A DNA stretch of 18,637 nucleotides from Mycoemilia scoparia (Eukaryota; Kickxellomycota; Kickxellomycetes; Kickxellales; Kickxellaceae), in the NCBI GenBank assembly GCA_027575805.1, contig JANBPU010000301.1, positions 1 through 18,637 of the forward strand. Reading direction: 5' to 3'. Positions 9,528-17,911 of this stretch are shown here, piece after piece. Numbering within the stretch: the first letter of the stretch is position 1; each line of letters starts with the position of its first letter. The notes under the pieces were generated by a model, which had not been told where the DNA came from, searched no databases, and worked only from the letters and a program-made list of their open reading frames with translations. A program made the position numbers and the translations under genes.

Positions 9528-9622
9528 TAATAGTTATTACCTCTGTCAAATTTGGCTCCTCCATCATTTATGCTACGAATTTCAAAAATGTCTGAAAATA
9601 AGGTGTTGTCCTTCTTGTCCAT
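8723..9622 (-). CDS. RPB8: RNA polymerases I, II and III shared subunit Rpb8 (RPABC3), three exons
   Basis: Rebuilt from three exons: 9541-9622, 9030-9315 and 8723-8831, 158 residues in total (yeast has 146, human 150). Introns are 9316-9540 (GTAATA...ATAG) and 8832-9029 (GTAAGC...TTTTAG), phase 1 and phase 2, and all junctions join in frame. Diagnostic segments are LFSDIFEI near the N-terminus, FDRVSRI across the first junction (residues 25-31), MDLILDIN (40-47), SSWR followed by RSLADDYEYVMYGRIYR (about 87-114), VSVFISYGGLLM across the second junction (123-134), and the C-terminal YLLIRR. Rpb8 is an OB-fold subunit common to the three nuclear polymerases. The loop around residues 69-95 is Gly/Ser-rich as in yeast. 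The residues before FDR (INDGGAK) differ from the usual DPEGKK, the only notable divergence. The gene is divergent from the PPR gene at 10514. Confidence 0.96.
9431..9471. repeat. Strong hairpin inside RPB8 intron 1
   Basis: ATGCTATATAG (9431-9441) pairs perfectly with CTATATAGCAT (9461-9471). After one C/A mismatch, CATAG (9443-9447) pairs with CTATG (9455-9459), leaving a 7-nt loop. That is 16 paired positions in a 41-nt span. Confidence 0.85.
9478..9530 (+). repeat. (GAT)4(ATA)n microsatellite in RPB8 intron 1
   Basis: About four GAT units pass into about thirteen ATA/TAA units. It lies within RPB8 intron 1 and ends roughly 10 nt from the 5' splice site (intron begins at 9540 on the minus strand). 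Confidence 0.95.
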
Positions 9623-10513
9623 TTTGCCTGTGTGTATTTATTCTTAATTCGAAAATTGTATTGTATCCTCTTTTATTTATTTATTTATTGTATACGTGCG
9701 TGTGTGTGTGTGCTTGCGCTTCTAATTAGGGCTTGTTTATACTTGTACGTTGTTGAATTTGGTACCAATGTGTATAAACTTGAATATACTGAACAACAAA
9801 TTGGCAAAGCAAAGCTTGCTTTTAGGTTATTGTAAACCAAAGCAACCAAATATAATCGACATAGATGATATTTTGTGTTGATACTGAGCTGGGGTGTGGG
9901 TCTGACTGAAGGAACACTGTGGATTTTTTCTTGCTTAATCAAAGTGATTATATGGCTAAAAATCTCTCTCACTTGAAGAAAAAAAATAGGCTGGTTGAGT
10001 TTTTTGATCACCATCGTCATCAATCTGGGAAGGGGCTTAATTCTGAAATTTACTTTATATTATTTACCTTTGTATTTTACTCAAATCACAATGCCAGCTA
10101 TTTTGGCTTGGCCCCTTCTCATTCAAGCTATTAAAAAGCAACATCACTCTTCCCCATTCATTAGGATGAGATTATATTAGGCATCGCGGGAGTGAATTAG
10201 TAGCATAGTGTATGAGCATTTTTGCTGATAGTCTTGGTCATAGACAAAACTTTAATACCCAAACAAATACTTTTAGTTTCTTTCTAGCATTATCAAAAAG
10301 TATTAGATCACTTGTCTATAATTTTGCATATATCTCTCTTTCATTTCTTTTTAGTATACCCAAACCTCTATCTCGCTCTCTCTGTGTGTGCGTGCGTTCG
10401 TGTGTGTGTGTATGTGTGTGTATGCTGGTGACAGTCATACCAGAAGAGGGTCAATACAACTACAAAAACAAGGATAAGTCTTAAAGTCCTCCCACATTAC
10501 ACTTTGCAAACAC
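9623..10513. promoter_or_regulatory. Divergent intergenic region between RPB8 and the PPR gene
   Basis: These 891 bp must hold both promoters. A TATAAA lies on the minus strand at 9741-9736, about 115 bp upstream of the RPB8 start, though its use is unproven. On the PPR side there is a pyrimidine-rich tract (about 10330-10385) followed by an interrupted GT run (10382-10423). Short TTTA and GT runs also lie at about 9674-9711. I see no gene in it. Confidence 0.5.
10382..10423 (+). repeat. Imperfect (GT)n microsatellite upstream of the PPR gene
   Basis: An interrupted GT/TG run preceded by CTCTCT, roughly 90-130 bp upstream of the PPR start codon and therefore likely in its promoter or 5' leader. 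Confidence 0.9.
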
Positions 10514-13500
10514 ATGCTGAAGGGATCTAAATTCCTTCCAGCTCGTAATGCACAGCGATTGCACGCTGATCGCCTAACAGGGCTTGGTGGCCATGACAAG
10601 ACAAAACGACCTTATAGAAACACTCTCTTTATGCGACTGCTTTTGCTCGGACACCTCAATAAACTCGAGTTTTTTGATATCTTTAGCGATTCCACTGCGG
10701 TTGTCACAAGGCAAAAGGCACTACGGTATAATGCTGCTACCAGCCATTTGCACAGCCACCACTACTGTCAACAAAAGCTAAAATCCAAGTCTTCAACAAC
10801 CATCTCAATTCGATCAGGCTCTTTGTTACAAAATCGCTTAAAACAGGATGCTTATTATAGTTGGCCTCTTCTCCAACCATTATTATCACTTCCTACTACT
10901 AGCATTACTAATACTACTAGATCTACCACATATTCAATCAATTCTAGCTCCAAATTCTTTCCTCCTACTTCATTTATTGATCGTCGCTCATATACAAGAT
11001 CATATTCAACTTTACCCAAAAATCGCTCCAGGTCCCTGTCAACATGGACTAAGGACTCATTTAATCCCAGCACAAAGGAACTACTCAAGGCCAGCCTATC
11101 TGATTTGTCTGACTTTGATGTTGAAAAGCTTAAAGAATATTGCTCTCTATTGATATTATTATCGTCATTCCCACCACAACCAACAACAACAACAACAACA
11201 ACAGATACCGCAGCAACGACAACAACGGCTAAAAATGATGAAGCACAAGCTTTAGATTTAAGATCGCCCAAAACCATATACGACGCATATATTCAGCTAA
11301 GCCGATCAAGGCTGACAAAGTATCTGGCTAAAGACACATTCACTCAAACAATAAAACTAATGCTTTTATTATCCAAAAAATATCGCCAGCAAAATCTTGA
11401 TATTCTTGGTAGGATACCAAACTGGATCATAAGAGTCATGGATGAAAAGCGACAACTTGGTTTTAAGCAGTTTGCTTCGTTTGAATATGCCTGTTTGATT
11501 GAAGCATTTTCGCAGAATCCTGACACAGAATATGATGCAATGCAGCTGCTTGATCCACTGGTTGATCGACTTGAGTCAGGAAAAGACTTTAAGGATATAA
11601 GGCTGATGTACCATAGCGCCATGAAGGGGTTTATGCAATACTTTAATATCCGTAGTGTCATGACCATAGTCTCTAAAATGAGCCAGCATGCCACAAAACT
11701 GGCTGACGCCAAAAAGTATGATGTTGTAAAGTATGTGCAGCCTGATTCGACCACATGGGAAATGGTCATTTCGTTGTTTGAAGAAAGAAAGATGCGTTCT
11801 GCTATGGTGCGGACATGGGTAGGAATGTTGTCTAGAGGTGAGGCCCCTACTGTTAGTATCCAGAGATCTATGGTCAAAACTCTGGCTCTCCAGGGTCGGT
11901 TAGAAGAAGCAGAGCTGGTGATGCGAATTGGCCGCGTTTTGGGTGTTGGGCTACACAAGGAAGACAAGGATCAAGCTAGAAGGCAAAAAAGTTTGTCTTG
12001 GGAACTTAATACCAAGATATCAAGCTTGGCATCTAACCTCTCAGCTATCAACTCTATTGTCATACCACTCAAAGAGCCCCGCGTTTTTAAACGCGAGGAC
12101 ATTGATTCTCTTAAAGTAGATGGGCCAGATGAGCTTGGCCCTATAGATTCTGTCATATACGGTATATTGATAAGCTCGGCTATTACATACAAAAACATAC
12201 AAGTGGCAAAGCAGCTATTTACTGAAATGCAAAGTGAACATGTCATTACTGATGCCAAAGCCTTCTCTTACCTGGCAAATATTTATCTACACGATCAGAA
12301 GACCAACAAATTGCAAGAGCTTATCAACGAATACCTTTCAGCCAAAAATCGCAATAACTCAAAAACAGAAATACAAGCCAGCAAAGTTGATGTGGAAGTT
12401 GTCCACAGCGATATTGATTTGATTGGCCCACTTTTGTACTTTTATGTTGAATCTGGTGAGATATTCAGAGCAAAAGAGTTGCTTGATGAGTGGGACCAGT
12501 CATATCAAGATAAGATTCCGGCGTTCGAACTTGGCTATGCACTGCTAAAGATTTATCGTGCAGCCAATGAGTCAAAAAAGGGCCTACTAATCTTTGAAAC
12601 ATCCATTAGTGCAACCAGGCGTAAAAACACAGACAAAGGCGATGAATCCGAGAAGCCAAAATTAGAGCTTAGACATTATGTGGTAATGCTTCGTGCAGCA
12701 ATGGATATAAAGGACCTACCAAAATGTGTCGAAATTCTCAAATTGATGGACAAGAACAAAGTATTACCAAACCAAAAAATAATGGAAACCCTTTTGTATA
12801 CATTCTTGAATGCTCAAGCTTTGGACCTATTTGATATTGCCTACGACTATATTCATAATGTCCTTAATATGCCTCTATCAATGCCCTTGTATACCAAATG
12901 GATGAAAGTACTTGCCAATCATGGTGATGTATATGGGATCAGAAATGTCCTCAATGATATGGATATGATGGGCCAGGCACCGGAGACCCACCACTATGCT
13001 ATACTGATGCAGACGCTTGCGCTTTGTGGCCATCATGATCAGGCTGTCGAGGTGCTCACTCAGTTGAAGGATGTGAAATCTTCTGTTCGGCCAAACGCTG
13101 ATATTTATATTGCTATGATTGAGTCCAGTGTCATCAATGGCCAAATCAAGGAAGCAGAGCAGAGGCTTGGTGCACTCCTTGAAGGAACGCTTATGCCACC
13201 AGGTCGTATACCCCCAAGAGCGTTTAACAATGTCATGTTGGGCTACCTTTACCATGGAGATGGGTCCTCAGCAGCACGCATATATCGTCGGATGTTGGAT
13301 GTTGGAGTAAAGCCCAATGCTCATACCTATTCGGCGTTGATGCATGCCTATGCTTGGGAAGGAGAGCTGGAGACCTGCAAGCAGTTACTCAATGACATGA
13401 TTACCAGGGGCGTTCAACCAGATCCAGTAATATACACCATTATGATAGTGGCGTTCAGTATGAAGGCTGATGTTAGAGGCGCACAGCGTATATTCCAACA

Positions 13501-14683
13501 GATGTGTGATCAGCGTAACAAGTGGGTTGTATATAGGCATATTCAAAAATCAAAGCCCGGGTGGCCACTGGGTAAACACCACAGCGAAATCCCGACCAGC
13601 AAATTCGTTTCGGACCAAAATAATGACGAAGATAAAGAAGAGATGCCGCCTCAGCCATTTGTTATTGATCCAGTGGTGTATATAACCATGTTAAAGTTGT
13701 ACAATAATTCTAAAAATCTTCGAAAAGCGATAGACATGTGGTCATCCTTGCTTTCGGACTACCCAGTTTTGAGATGGAATCCGAGAACTGGGGGACAGGC
13801 CAAATTGGCTCCAACCGAAGTAACGGCCAAGACTATATCGTATACGTCAGATTTCCATAAGTCAGCACTGCATATTCTCTTGAGAACATTCCGTGCATCC
13901 CTCAAGGTTAACGAGATCATGGACAACCCTGATAAGGCACTTGATTATATGGTCAACATGGAAATAAACAAAGCGGATACCACAGAATCAGACGTTCCAT
14001 TGACCGAGAAAGATTTCTGGGCCAGCACATCTATGCATGGGTTTGAGAAAAAGAAATCTGATGAGCAGTCGGGGCTGCTAGAGCCGCTGCAAATAATCGA
14101 TGCAATGATGCGGATTTGGCAACGGCTGGAACAAATAAAGTTCCAATTTGATAATGTTCATTTAAACGGATACTTATCATGCTTGGTAGTCACACGCCAA
14201 TACGAAGAGCTAATCAGAGTTTTGGGCAATTCTGTAACAACCCAGTCTAGAGTGCTAACCAAGCTTCCAGCCAGCAAAAATACAGCCAAAGTATCCAAGA
14301 GCACGACATTGCCACCTCTTTCATTTGATGAAGATATTGCAAGACCATCGATGCCTCGTCTAACCATCACACCCCAAAACACTTATCTCCTGCTCGATCG
14401 ATTCAGAGTAGATGACTTTATAGACCAACATAGAAGAAAGCACACACCTAGAAATGGCAAACGCAGAAACGACTCAAAAGATCCGGATATTGATGGCGGA
14501 CAAACATTGTATCTTGACTTCGACAACCAAAGCAATCGAGTCATAAGCGGGGGATTACTACCCGAATTGTCAAAGCAAGAAAAGAAGTGGCAAGAGGAAA
14601 CAAGGGCTCGTGTAATAGAGATGTGGTCCAAGCATATTACAATTGGTGGTTTGTGGATGCTCAGGAACAAAGACAAACTTTAA
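10514..14683 (+). CDS. Large pentatricopeptide-repeat (PPR) protein, probably mitochondrial
   Basis: This 1389-residue protein is encoded by one exon. PPR proteins bind single-stranded RNA, mostly in organelles, where they act in RNA stability, processing and translation. About the first 190 residues are rich in Arg, Ser, Thr, Leu and His and poor in acidic residues, which suits a mitochondrial presequence. A Thr run encoded by ACA repeats lies near 225-235. PPR-like helical pairs appear near 410-480, 545-580 and 720-755, then as the best run at 790-1000, for example TYSALMHAYAWEGELETCKQ followed by ML/MITRGVQP-type ends. A further unit lies near 1052-1080. A basic region (about 1295-1325) precedes the C-terminus. 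The first ATG at 10514 was chosen; M40 is an alternative that would remove part of the presequence-like segment. It may correspond to fungal mitochondrial translation or RNA-stability PPR factors, but I cannot name an ortholog. Confidence 0.92.
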   Translation: MLKGSKFLPARNAQRLHADRLTGLGGHDKTKRPYRNTLFMRLLLLGHLNKLEFFDIFSDSTAVVTRQKALRYNAATSHLHSHHYCQQKLKSKSSTTISIRSGSLLQNRLKQDAYYSWPLLQPLLSLPTTSITNTTRSTTYSINSSSKFFPPTSFIDRRSYTRSYSTLPKNRSRSLSTWTKDSFNPSTKELLKASLSDLSDFDVEKLKEYCSLLILLSSFPPQPTTTTTTTDTAATTTTAKNDEAQALDLRSPKTIYDAYIQLSRSRLTKYLAKDTFTQTIKLMLLLSKKYRQQNLDILGRIPNWIIRVMDEKRQLGFKQFASFEYACLIEAFSQNPDTEYDAMQLLDPLVDRLESGKDFKDIRLMYHSAMKGFMQYFNIRSVMTIVSKMSQHATKLADAKKYDVVKYVQPDSTTWEMVISLFEERKMRSAMVRTWVGMLSRGEAPTVSIQRSMVKTLALQGRLEEAELVMRIGRVLGVGLHKEDKDQARRQKSLSWELNTKISSLASNLSAINSIVIPLKEPRVFKREDIDSLKVDGPDELGPIDSVIYGILISSAITYKNIQVAKQLFTEMQSEHVITDAKAFSYLANIYLHDQKTNKLQELINEYLSAKNRNNSKTEIQASKVDVEVVHSDIDLIGPLLYFYVESGEIFRAKELLDEWDQSYQDKIPAFELGYALLKIYRAANESKKGLLIFETSISATRRKNTDKGDESEKPKLELRHYVVMLRAAMDIKDLPKCVEILKLMDKNKVLPNQKIMETLLYTFLNAQALDLFDIAYDYIHNVLNMPLSMPLYTKWMKVLANHGDVYGIRNVLNDMDMMGQAPETHHYAILMQTLALCGHHDQAVEVLTQLKDVKSSVRPNADIYIAMIESSVINGQIKEAEQRLGALLEGTLMPPGRIPPRAFNNVMLGYLYHGDGSSAARIYRRMLDVGVKPNAHTYSALMHAYAWEGELETCKQLLNDMITRGVQPDPVIYTIMIVAFSMKADVRGAQRIFQQMCDQRNKWVVYRHIQKSKPGWPLGKHHSEIPTSKFVSDQNNDEDKEEMPPQPFVIDPVVYITMLKLYNNSKNLRKAIDMWSSLLSDYPVLRWNPRTGGQAKLAPTEVTAKTISYTSDFHKSALHILLRTFRASLKVNEIMDNPDKALDYMVNMEINKADTTESDVPLTEKDFWASTSMHGFEKKKSDEQSGLLEPLQIIDAMMRIWQRLEQIKFQFDNVHLNGYLSCLVVTRQYEELIRVLGNSVTTQSRVLTKLPASKNTAKVSKSTTLPPLSFDEDIARPSMPRLTITPQNTYLLLDRFRVDDFIDQHRRKHTPRNGKRRNDSKDPDIDGGQTLYLDFDNQSNRVISGGLLPELSKQEKKWQEETRARVIEMWSKHITIGGLWMLRNKDKL

Positions 14684-14729
14684 TCAACATCCATTGTTGT
14701 TATTAGCACCAGCCAAGAAGATAAAACTA

Positions 14730-14735
14730 AATAAA
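14730..14735 (+). terminator. Polyadenylation signal AATAAA of the PPR gene
   Basis: A canonical AATAAA lies 46 bp after the PPR stop codon, at a plausible distance for a short fungal 3' UTR. This is sequence-based only. Confidence 0.55.
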
Positions 14736-14775
14736 AGTGGTTGGAATGTCCTCCTCTCTTTTAAAAAAGCAACTG

Positions 14776-14781
14776 TATAAA
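14776..14781 (+). promoter_or_regulatory. TATA-box candidate for the WD40 gene
   Basis: TATAAA is followed at once by a pyrimidine-rich tract (about 14782-14810), a common fungal core-promoter arrangement. It lies about 275 bp upstream of the ATG at 15055, so the 5' UTR would be about 200-250 nt. Confidence 0.5.
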
Positions 14782-15054
14782 TTCTCCCTCACTCTCACTT
14801 TCTTTCTTCTAAACACACATATTCCTCCTTTATAGCTATAATTATAATACACACTTATTTTTTTTGATAAAGCTACAGATCATTCTAAAAAGCGTCAACT
14901 TGTTATGTTAAACGGCTTTTGCCCATAACCAGCACAACCACACAGCATTTACACTCTTTAGACCTCACTAATCACTCAAAGTTGATAAATAGCCATCGCC
15001 CATATTCCTTTTCTTATAAGCCACATACGCTTGTCCCAATTCACCCATTTCAAA

Positions 15055-16894
15055 ATGACCTCAGAAGGAAGAGTGCCACCTGGTCCAAATGTTACATCAG
15101 ACCCCTCCTACTTGTTCGAAACAACCGAGCAAATTGAAAAACGAAAGTACTTGGCCAAGCTTGCCGAAGACCCAGAGTATAAACAGCGTGGCGACCCGAT
15201 CACGACTGGAGCAAAGGTTTTGGACATGAAGCTGGCTTGGACTGACAGTAGCAATCCCAATGTTGTTACTTTGGCACTTGGTTTGGCCAACTATTCTGTA
15301 AAGGTCATTGAGGTTACTAGAGACAACAGCAATGATGTTATTAACAAAAAGGTATGTATACATTTATTGGATGTTGACTGGAGTTCTTTATTTGCTAATG
15401 ATGTGTTGTATTATAAAAAAGCATATATACTCAAGCTAATATTATACATATATACGCCCACCTGTATTGTATATACATACATATATAGGGCACAAATAGA
15501 GTTGTTTGCGCCCTGAAAGGCCATGACGGTCCAGTGACATGTATCGGTGTGGTTCCAAAAGAATTGACAGAAAACCAACAAAGATGGGTACTTAGTGGAT
15601 CTTGGGACAAAACCATTCGACTTTGGGATATAAAAGTAAGGTGGCCCTCTCTACTAAAACCTTATATCTGACTGACTGCTGCCCAACACAAACTTAGCCC
15701 TCGATTATTTATTTTATTTCCTCGTTTCTATCGATTATATAGACACAAAAAACTGTTGCAATTTTCAACGGTCACTCGGATTTCATTAAATCTCTGGTAG
15801 TAGATTCCAATCGCCGTATATTCTATTCTGGTTCATCTGATGCTGATATCCGAGCATGGAAAATCCCAGATTTCAACACATTGTCCACCACCACCACCAC
15901 CAAAGAATCTGATATTACTACTATTAGTAAATCCCTTTGGGTTCTAAAGCATCACAACAGAGCTGTAGATTCACTCGAGCTCTGTGACCTCGACAATTCT
16001 GGCATTCCAACTCATTTGGTCAGTGCGGGGTCAGAAAAGACCATCAACATTTCCAGACTGGATCCTTCTATGTCTTCAAATGCCGCAGCTTTGGAATATC
16101 AAGTCAAAGGACACAAGACTAGTGTGTTTGATGTTTATTCCGATTTACAAATGGTTTGGTCTGCTTCGGCTGATAAGTCGGTAATGGGATGGGATTTTGG
16201 CGGAAATGAAATTAAAAAAGATGATAGCGACAATGGTGTTGGTGTTCTTGATAAGCCTGATATGGTTCTTGAACACGATAAACTTGTAAAATCTGTCATT
16301 TCTTTACCTCAAGTTGGTATTGTGATTAGTTCAACTGAAGATGGCGTTATTCGTCTGTGGGACACTGCAGTAAGTAATAATCATATATTGTATTTACAAA
16401 AACGAAATTATATCATGTATTGTATTGTTGATTTGCTTAATGTGATGTATATATATATATATATATATAGACTAGTACAGTTAAAAAGGAAATTCACGCA
16501 CATCTTGACGGCGTTACAAAGTTTGTATTCTACAGAGGTATTTTGTATTCAGGATCCCTTGATGCTACTGTCAGACAATGGTCCATTAAAGGTAAGAGGG
16601 GGGAGGACTTTTTCTGAATATTTAATAAGCAATATATATATACATATATATATATATATTTGCTTGTTGTGCTGTTGTGTCTATTTTCAAGAATAACTAT
16701 CTTTATTAATATTTAAAATGAATATAGATGTGATGAACCATCGTGAAAAACAATATCCTGGACCTGTGCCTTTTACAACAAGCGCTGGACGCACAAATTC
16801 TGGTGGAAATAAAGGAAATGGTGGCAGTGGTGTTGAGCTTACAGCTGAAGAAGAAGCCGAACTTGCTGAACTAATGTCAAGTGATGATGAGTAG
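15055..16894 (+). CDS. WD40-repeat beta-propeller protein, five exons
   Basis: Rebuilt from exons 15055-15351, 15489-15635, 15743-16369, 16471-16591 and 16728-16894, giving 452 residues. Introns are 137, 107, 101 and 136 nt; the first three are phase 0 and the last phase 1. Donors are GTATGT, GTAAGG, GTAAGT and GTAAGA, and acceptors all end in ATAG. After an N-terminal charged helix (EQIEKRKYLAKLAEDPEY) I count seven blade-like units: about 60-99, 100-148 (GHDGPV to LWDIK), 149-187 (GHSDF to RAWKI), about 200-250, about 262-300 (KGHKTSV to GWDF), about 318-357 (IRLWDTA) and 358-397 (AHLDGV to RQWSI). The tail is Gly/Asn-rich, then acidic (ELTAEEEAELAELMSSDDE). Seven units suit one closed propeller, a protein-interaction scaffold. 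I do not recognise the subfamily. Reading straight through intron 3 stays open but shifts the frame of exon 4. Confidence 0.93.
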
Positions 16895-17340
16895 GCTCGT
16901 TCCCACCTAGCACTAACTACTACTACTACTACTACTGTTACTACCACCACTAGTAATAATAAAAACACTTAATAATTACAAAAATAAAAACAAAATTCGA
17001 TGCCTTTGTCATTTGGTTTTTTCCTAGTCATGCTTCAGCTTTAATATCTAATTCTAGCAACTATAGTATTGATAAATTGCCTATTACATATTTGGTGAGA
17101 TTTTGCCAGAAATCAAATGTATCTTAGGTAGATACGTGCCCTCATCAGATTTTTATGCATTTCCTGAGGACTAATTTTTGTCTAGAGTCTTATGTATGAA
17201 CATTGACCATTAGGTGATTATCGGTTTAGAATACCCCCCATTCACACATTAACAAAATTTCACTCAATAATATCCAAATCAAGGTATATACTTTTGTGTA
17301 TTTCTTTGTAAAAAAAACTCAAATCAAAATATGGGCGATT
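16895..17340. other. Intergenic region between the WD40 gene and the transposon-like end
   Basis: It contains a short ACT run (about 16915-16936) and A-rich AATAATAAAAA and AATAAAAA stretches (about 16951-16990), which probably serve the 3' end of the WD40 transcript. I see no gene. Similarity to the left-hand repeat begins near 17310, so the transposon boundary may lie in or just before 17300. Confidence 0.5.
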
Positions 17341-17379
17341 ATTTTTGAAGGGTGACCATTTACTAGTAAAATGTGATCA
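17341..17379 (+). repeat. Dispersed repeat module, copy 3, at the transposon-like end
   Basis: This copy matches 27 of 30 bases with 661-690 and 25 of 30 with 871-900. It carries the perfect palindrome TTTACTAGTAAA (17359-17370) and the first GTGATCA (17373-17379). A 7-bp inverted repeat, GGGTGAC (17350-17356) and GTCACCC (17380-17386), encloses both. Confidence 0.8.
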
Positions 17380-17487
17380 GTCACCCTGTGTGATCAAAAT
17401 TAGTGGGTGATCAAACACAAGGGGAAAAGTGGTAGATCACACAAAAAATATAGGGTGATCACACACCCTAAAAAATAAGGGTGGATC
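17373..17487 (+). promoter_or_regulatory. Array of GTGATCA motifs, likely transposase-binding subterminal repeats
   Basis: Four exact GTGATCA heptamers begin at 17373, 17390, 17407 and 17455, the first three spaced exactly 17 bp apart. A reverse-strand variant (TAGATCAC) starts at 17433, and a GGATCG variant contains the sixth GATC at 17484. In many DNA transposon families, clusters of short motifs just inside the terminus are binding sites for their own transposase. That role is inferred here from position. Confidence 0.6.
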
Positions 17488-17526
17488 GCGCCCACTTTTT
17501 CTTTGATTGATTATTCTCTAAAAAAT

Positions 17527-17554
17527 AAAAAGAGGGGCACTAAAAAAGAGGGGC
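17527..17554 (+). repeat. 12-bp direct repeat AAAAAGAGGGGC
   Basis: Two exact copies (17527-17538 and 17543-17554), 16 bp apart start to start. They lie between the GTGATCA array and the CCAAT boxes. Function unknown. Confidence 0.85.
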
Positions 17555-17595
17555 TTTTAGTTTATATATAGAAATAACCACATGCCTGTCATCCT

Positions 17596-17704
17596 ATTGG
17601 CTTTTTATTAAATTTTTAACCAATCAGTTCCAGTTCTAGCTATCACATGAGCATTTTGACCAATTATGTACTTGGTACATTTTTTAGGGATATTTTTGTC
17701 CAAT
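17596..17704 (+). promoter_or_regulatory. CCAAT-box cluster upstream of the transposase-like gene
   Basis: CCAAT pentamers lie at 17620-17624, 17660-17664 and 17700-17704, exactly 40 bp apart, each preceded by a T-rich TTTT context. A reverse-strand CCAAT (ATTGG) lies at 17596-17600. CCAAT is the binding site of the HAP/NF-Y complex in fungi. The last box is 207 bp upstream of the ATG at 17912, a sensible promoter distance. Confidence 0.6.
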
Positions 17705-17911
17705 CACTAGTCTTCACACCCAGTACCTTAAAATATTAAAGGAGTCCTCTTCTAGCTTTAGCTGTGCTCTACTCCTTTGGAGCAAGTCCCTGTGTGGTTT
17801 AAGGGTCCTTATGCCTGTGTGACTACTGTTCTCTTTACTGTTACACTCACAGTTTATATCTTATTATATTTTGACATTCTATTATTAATTCAACATACCT
17901 TTATCACTACC

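Noticed and set aside
9685..10023. 112-codon minus-strand frame in the divergent promoter region
   Set aside because: It contains microsatellite-derived residues (THTHAR) and no recognisable motif, and sits where the two promoters must be.
10855..11277. 140-codon minus-strand frame opposite the PPR N-terminus
   Set aside because: It is a shadow frame. The Val-rich stretch comes from the reverse complement of ACA repeats.
15881..16696. 271-codon open frame running through WD40 introns 3 and 4
   Set aside because: It ignores strong GTAAGT and GTAAGA donors and loses the last blade and tail. The spliced model restores a complete seventh blade.
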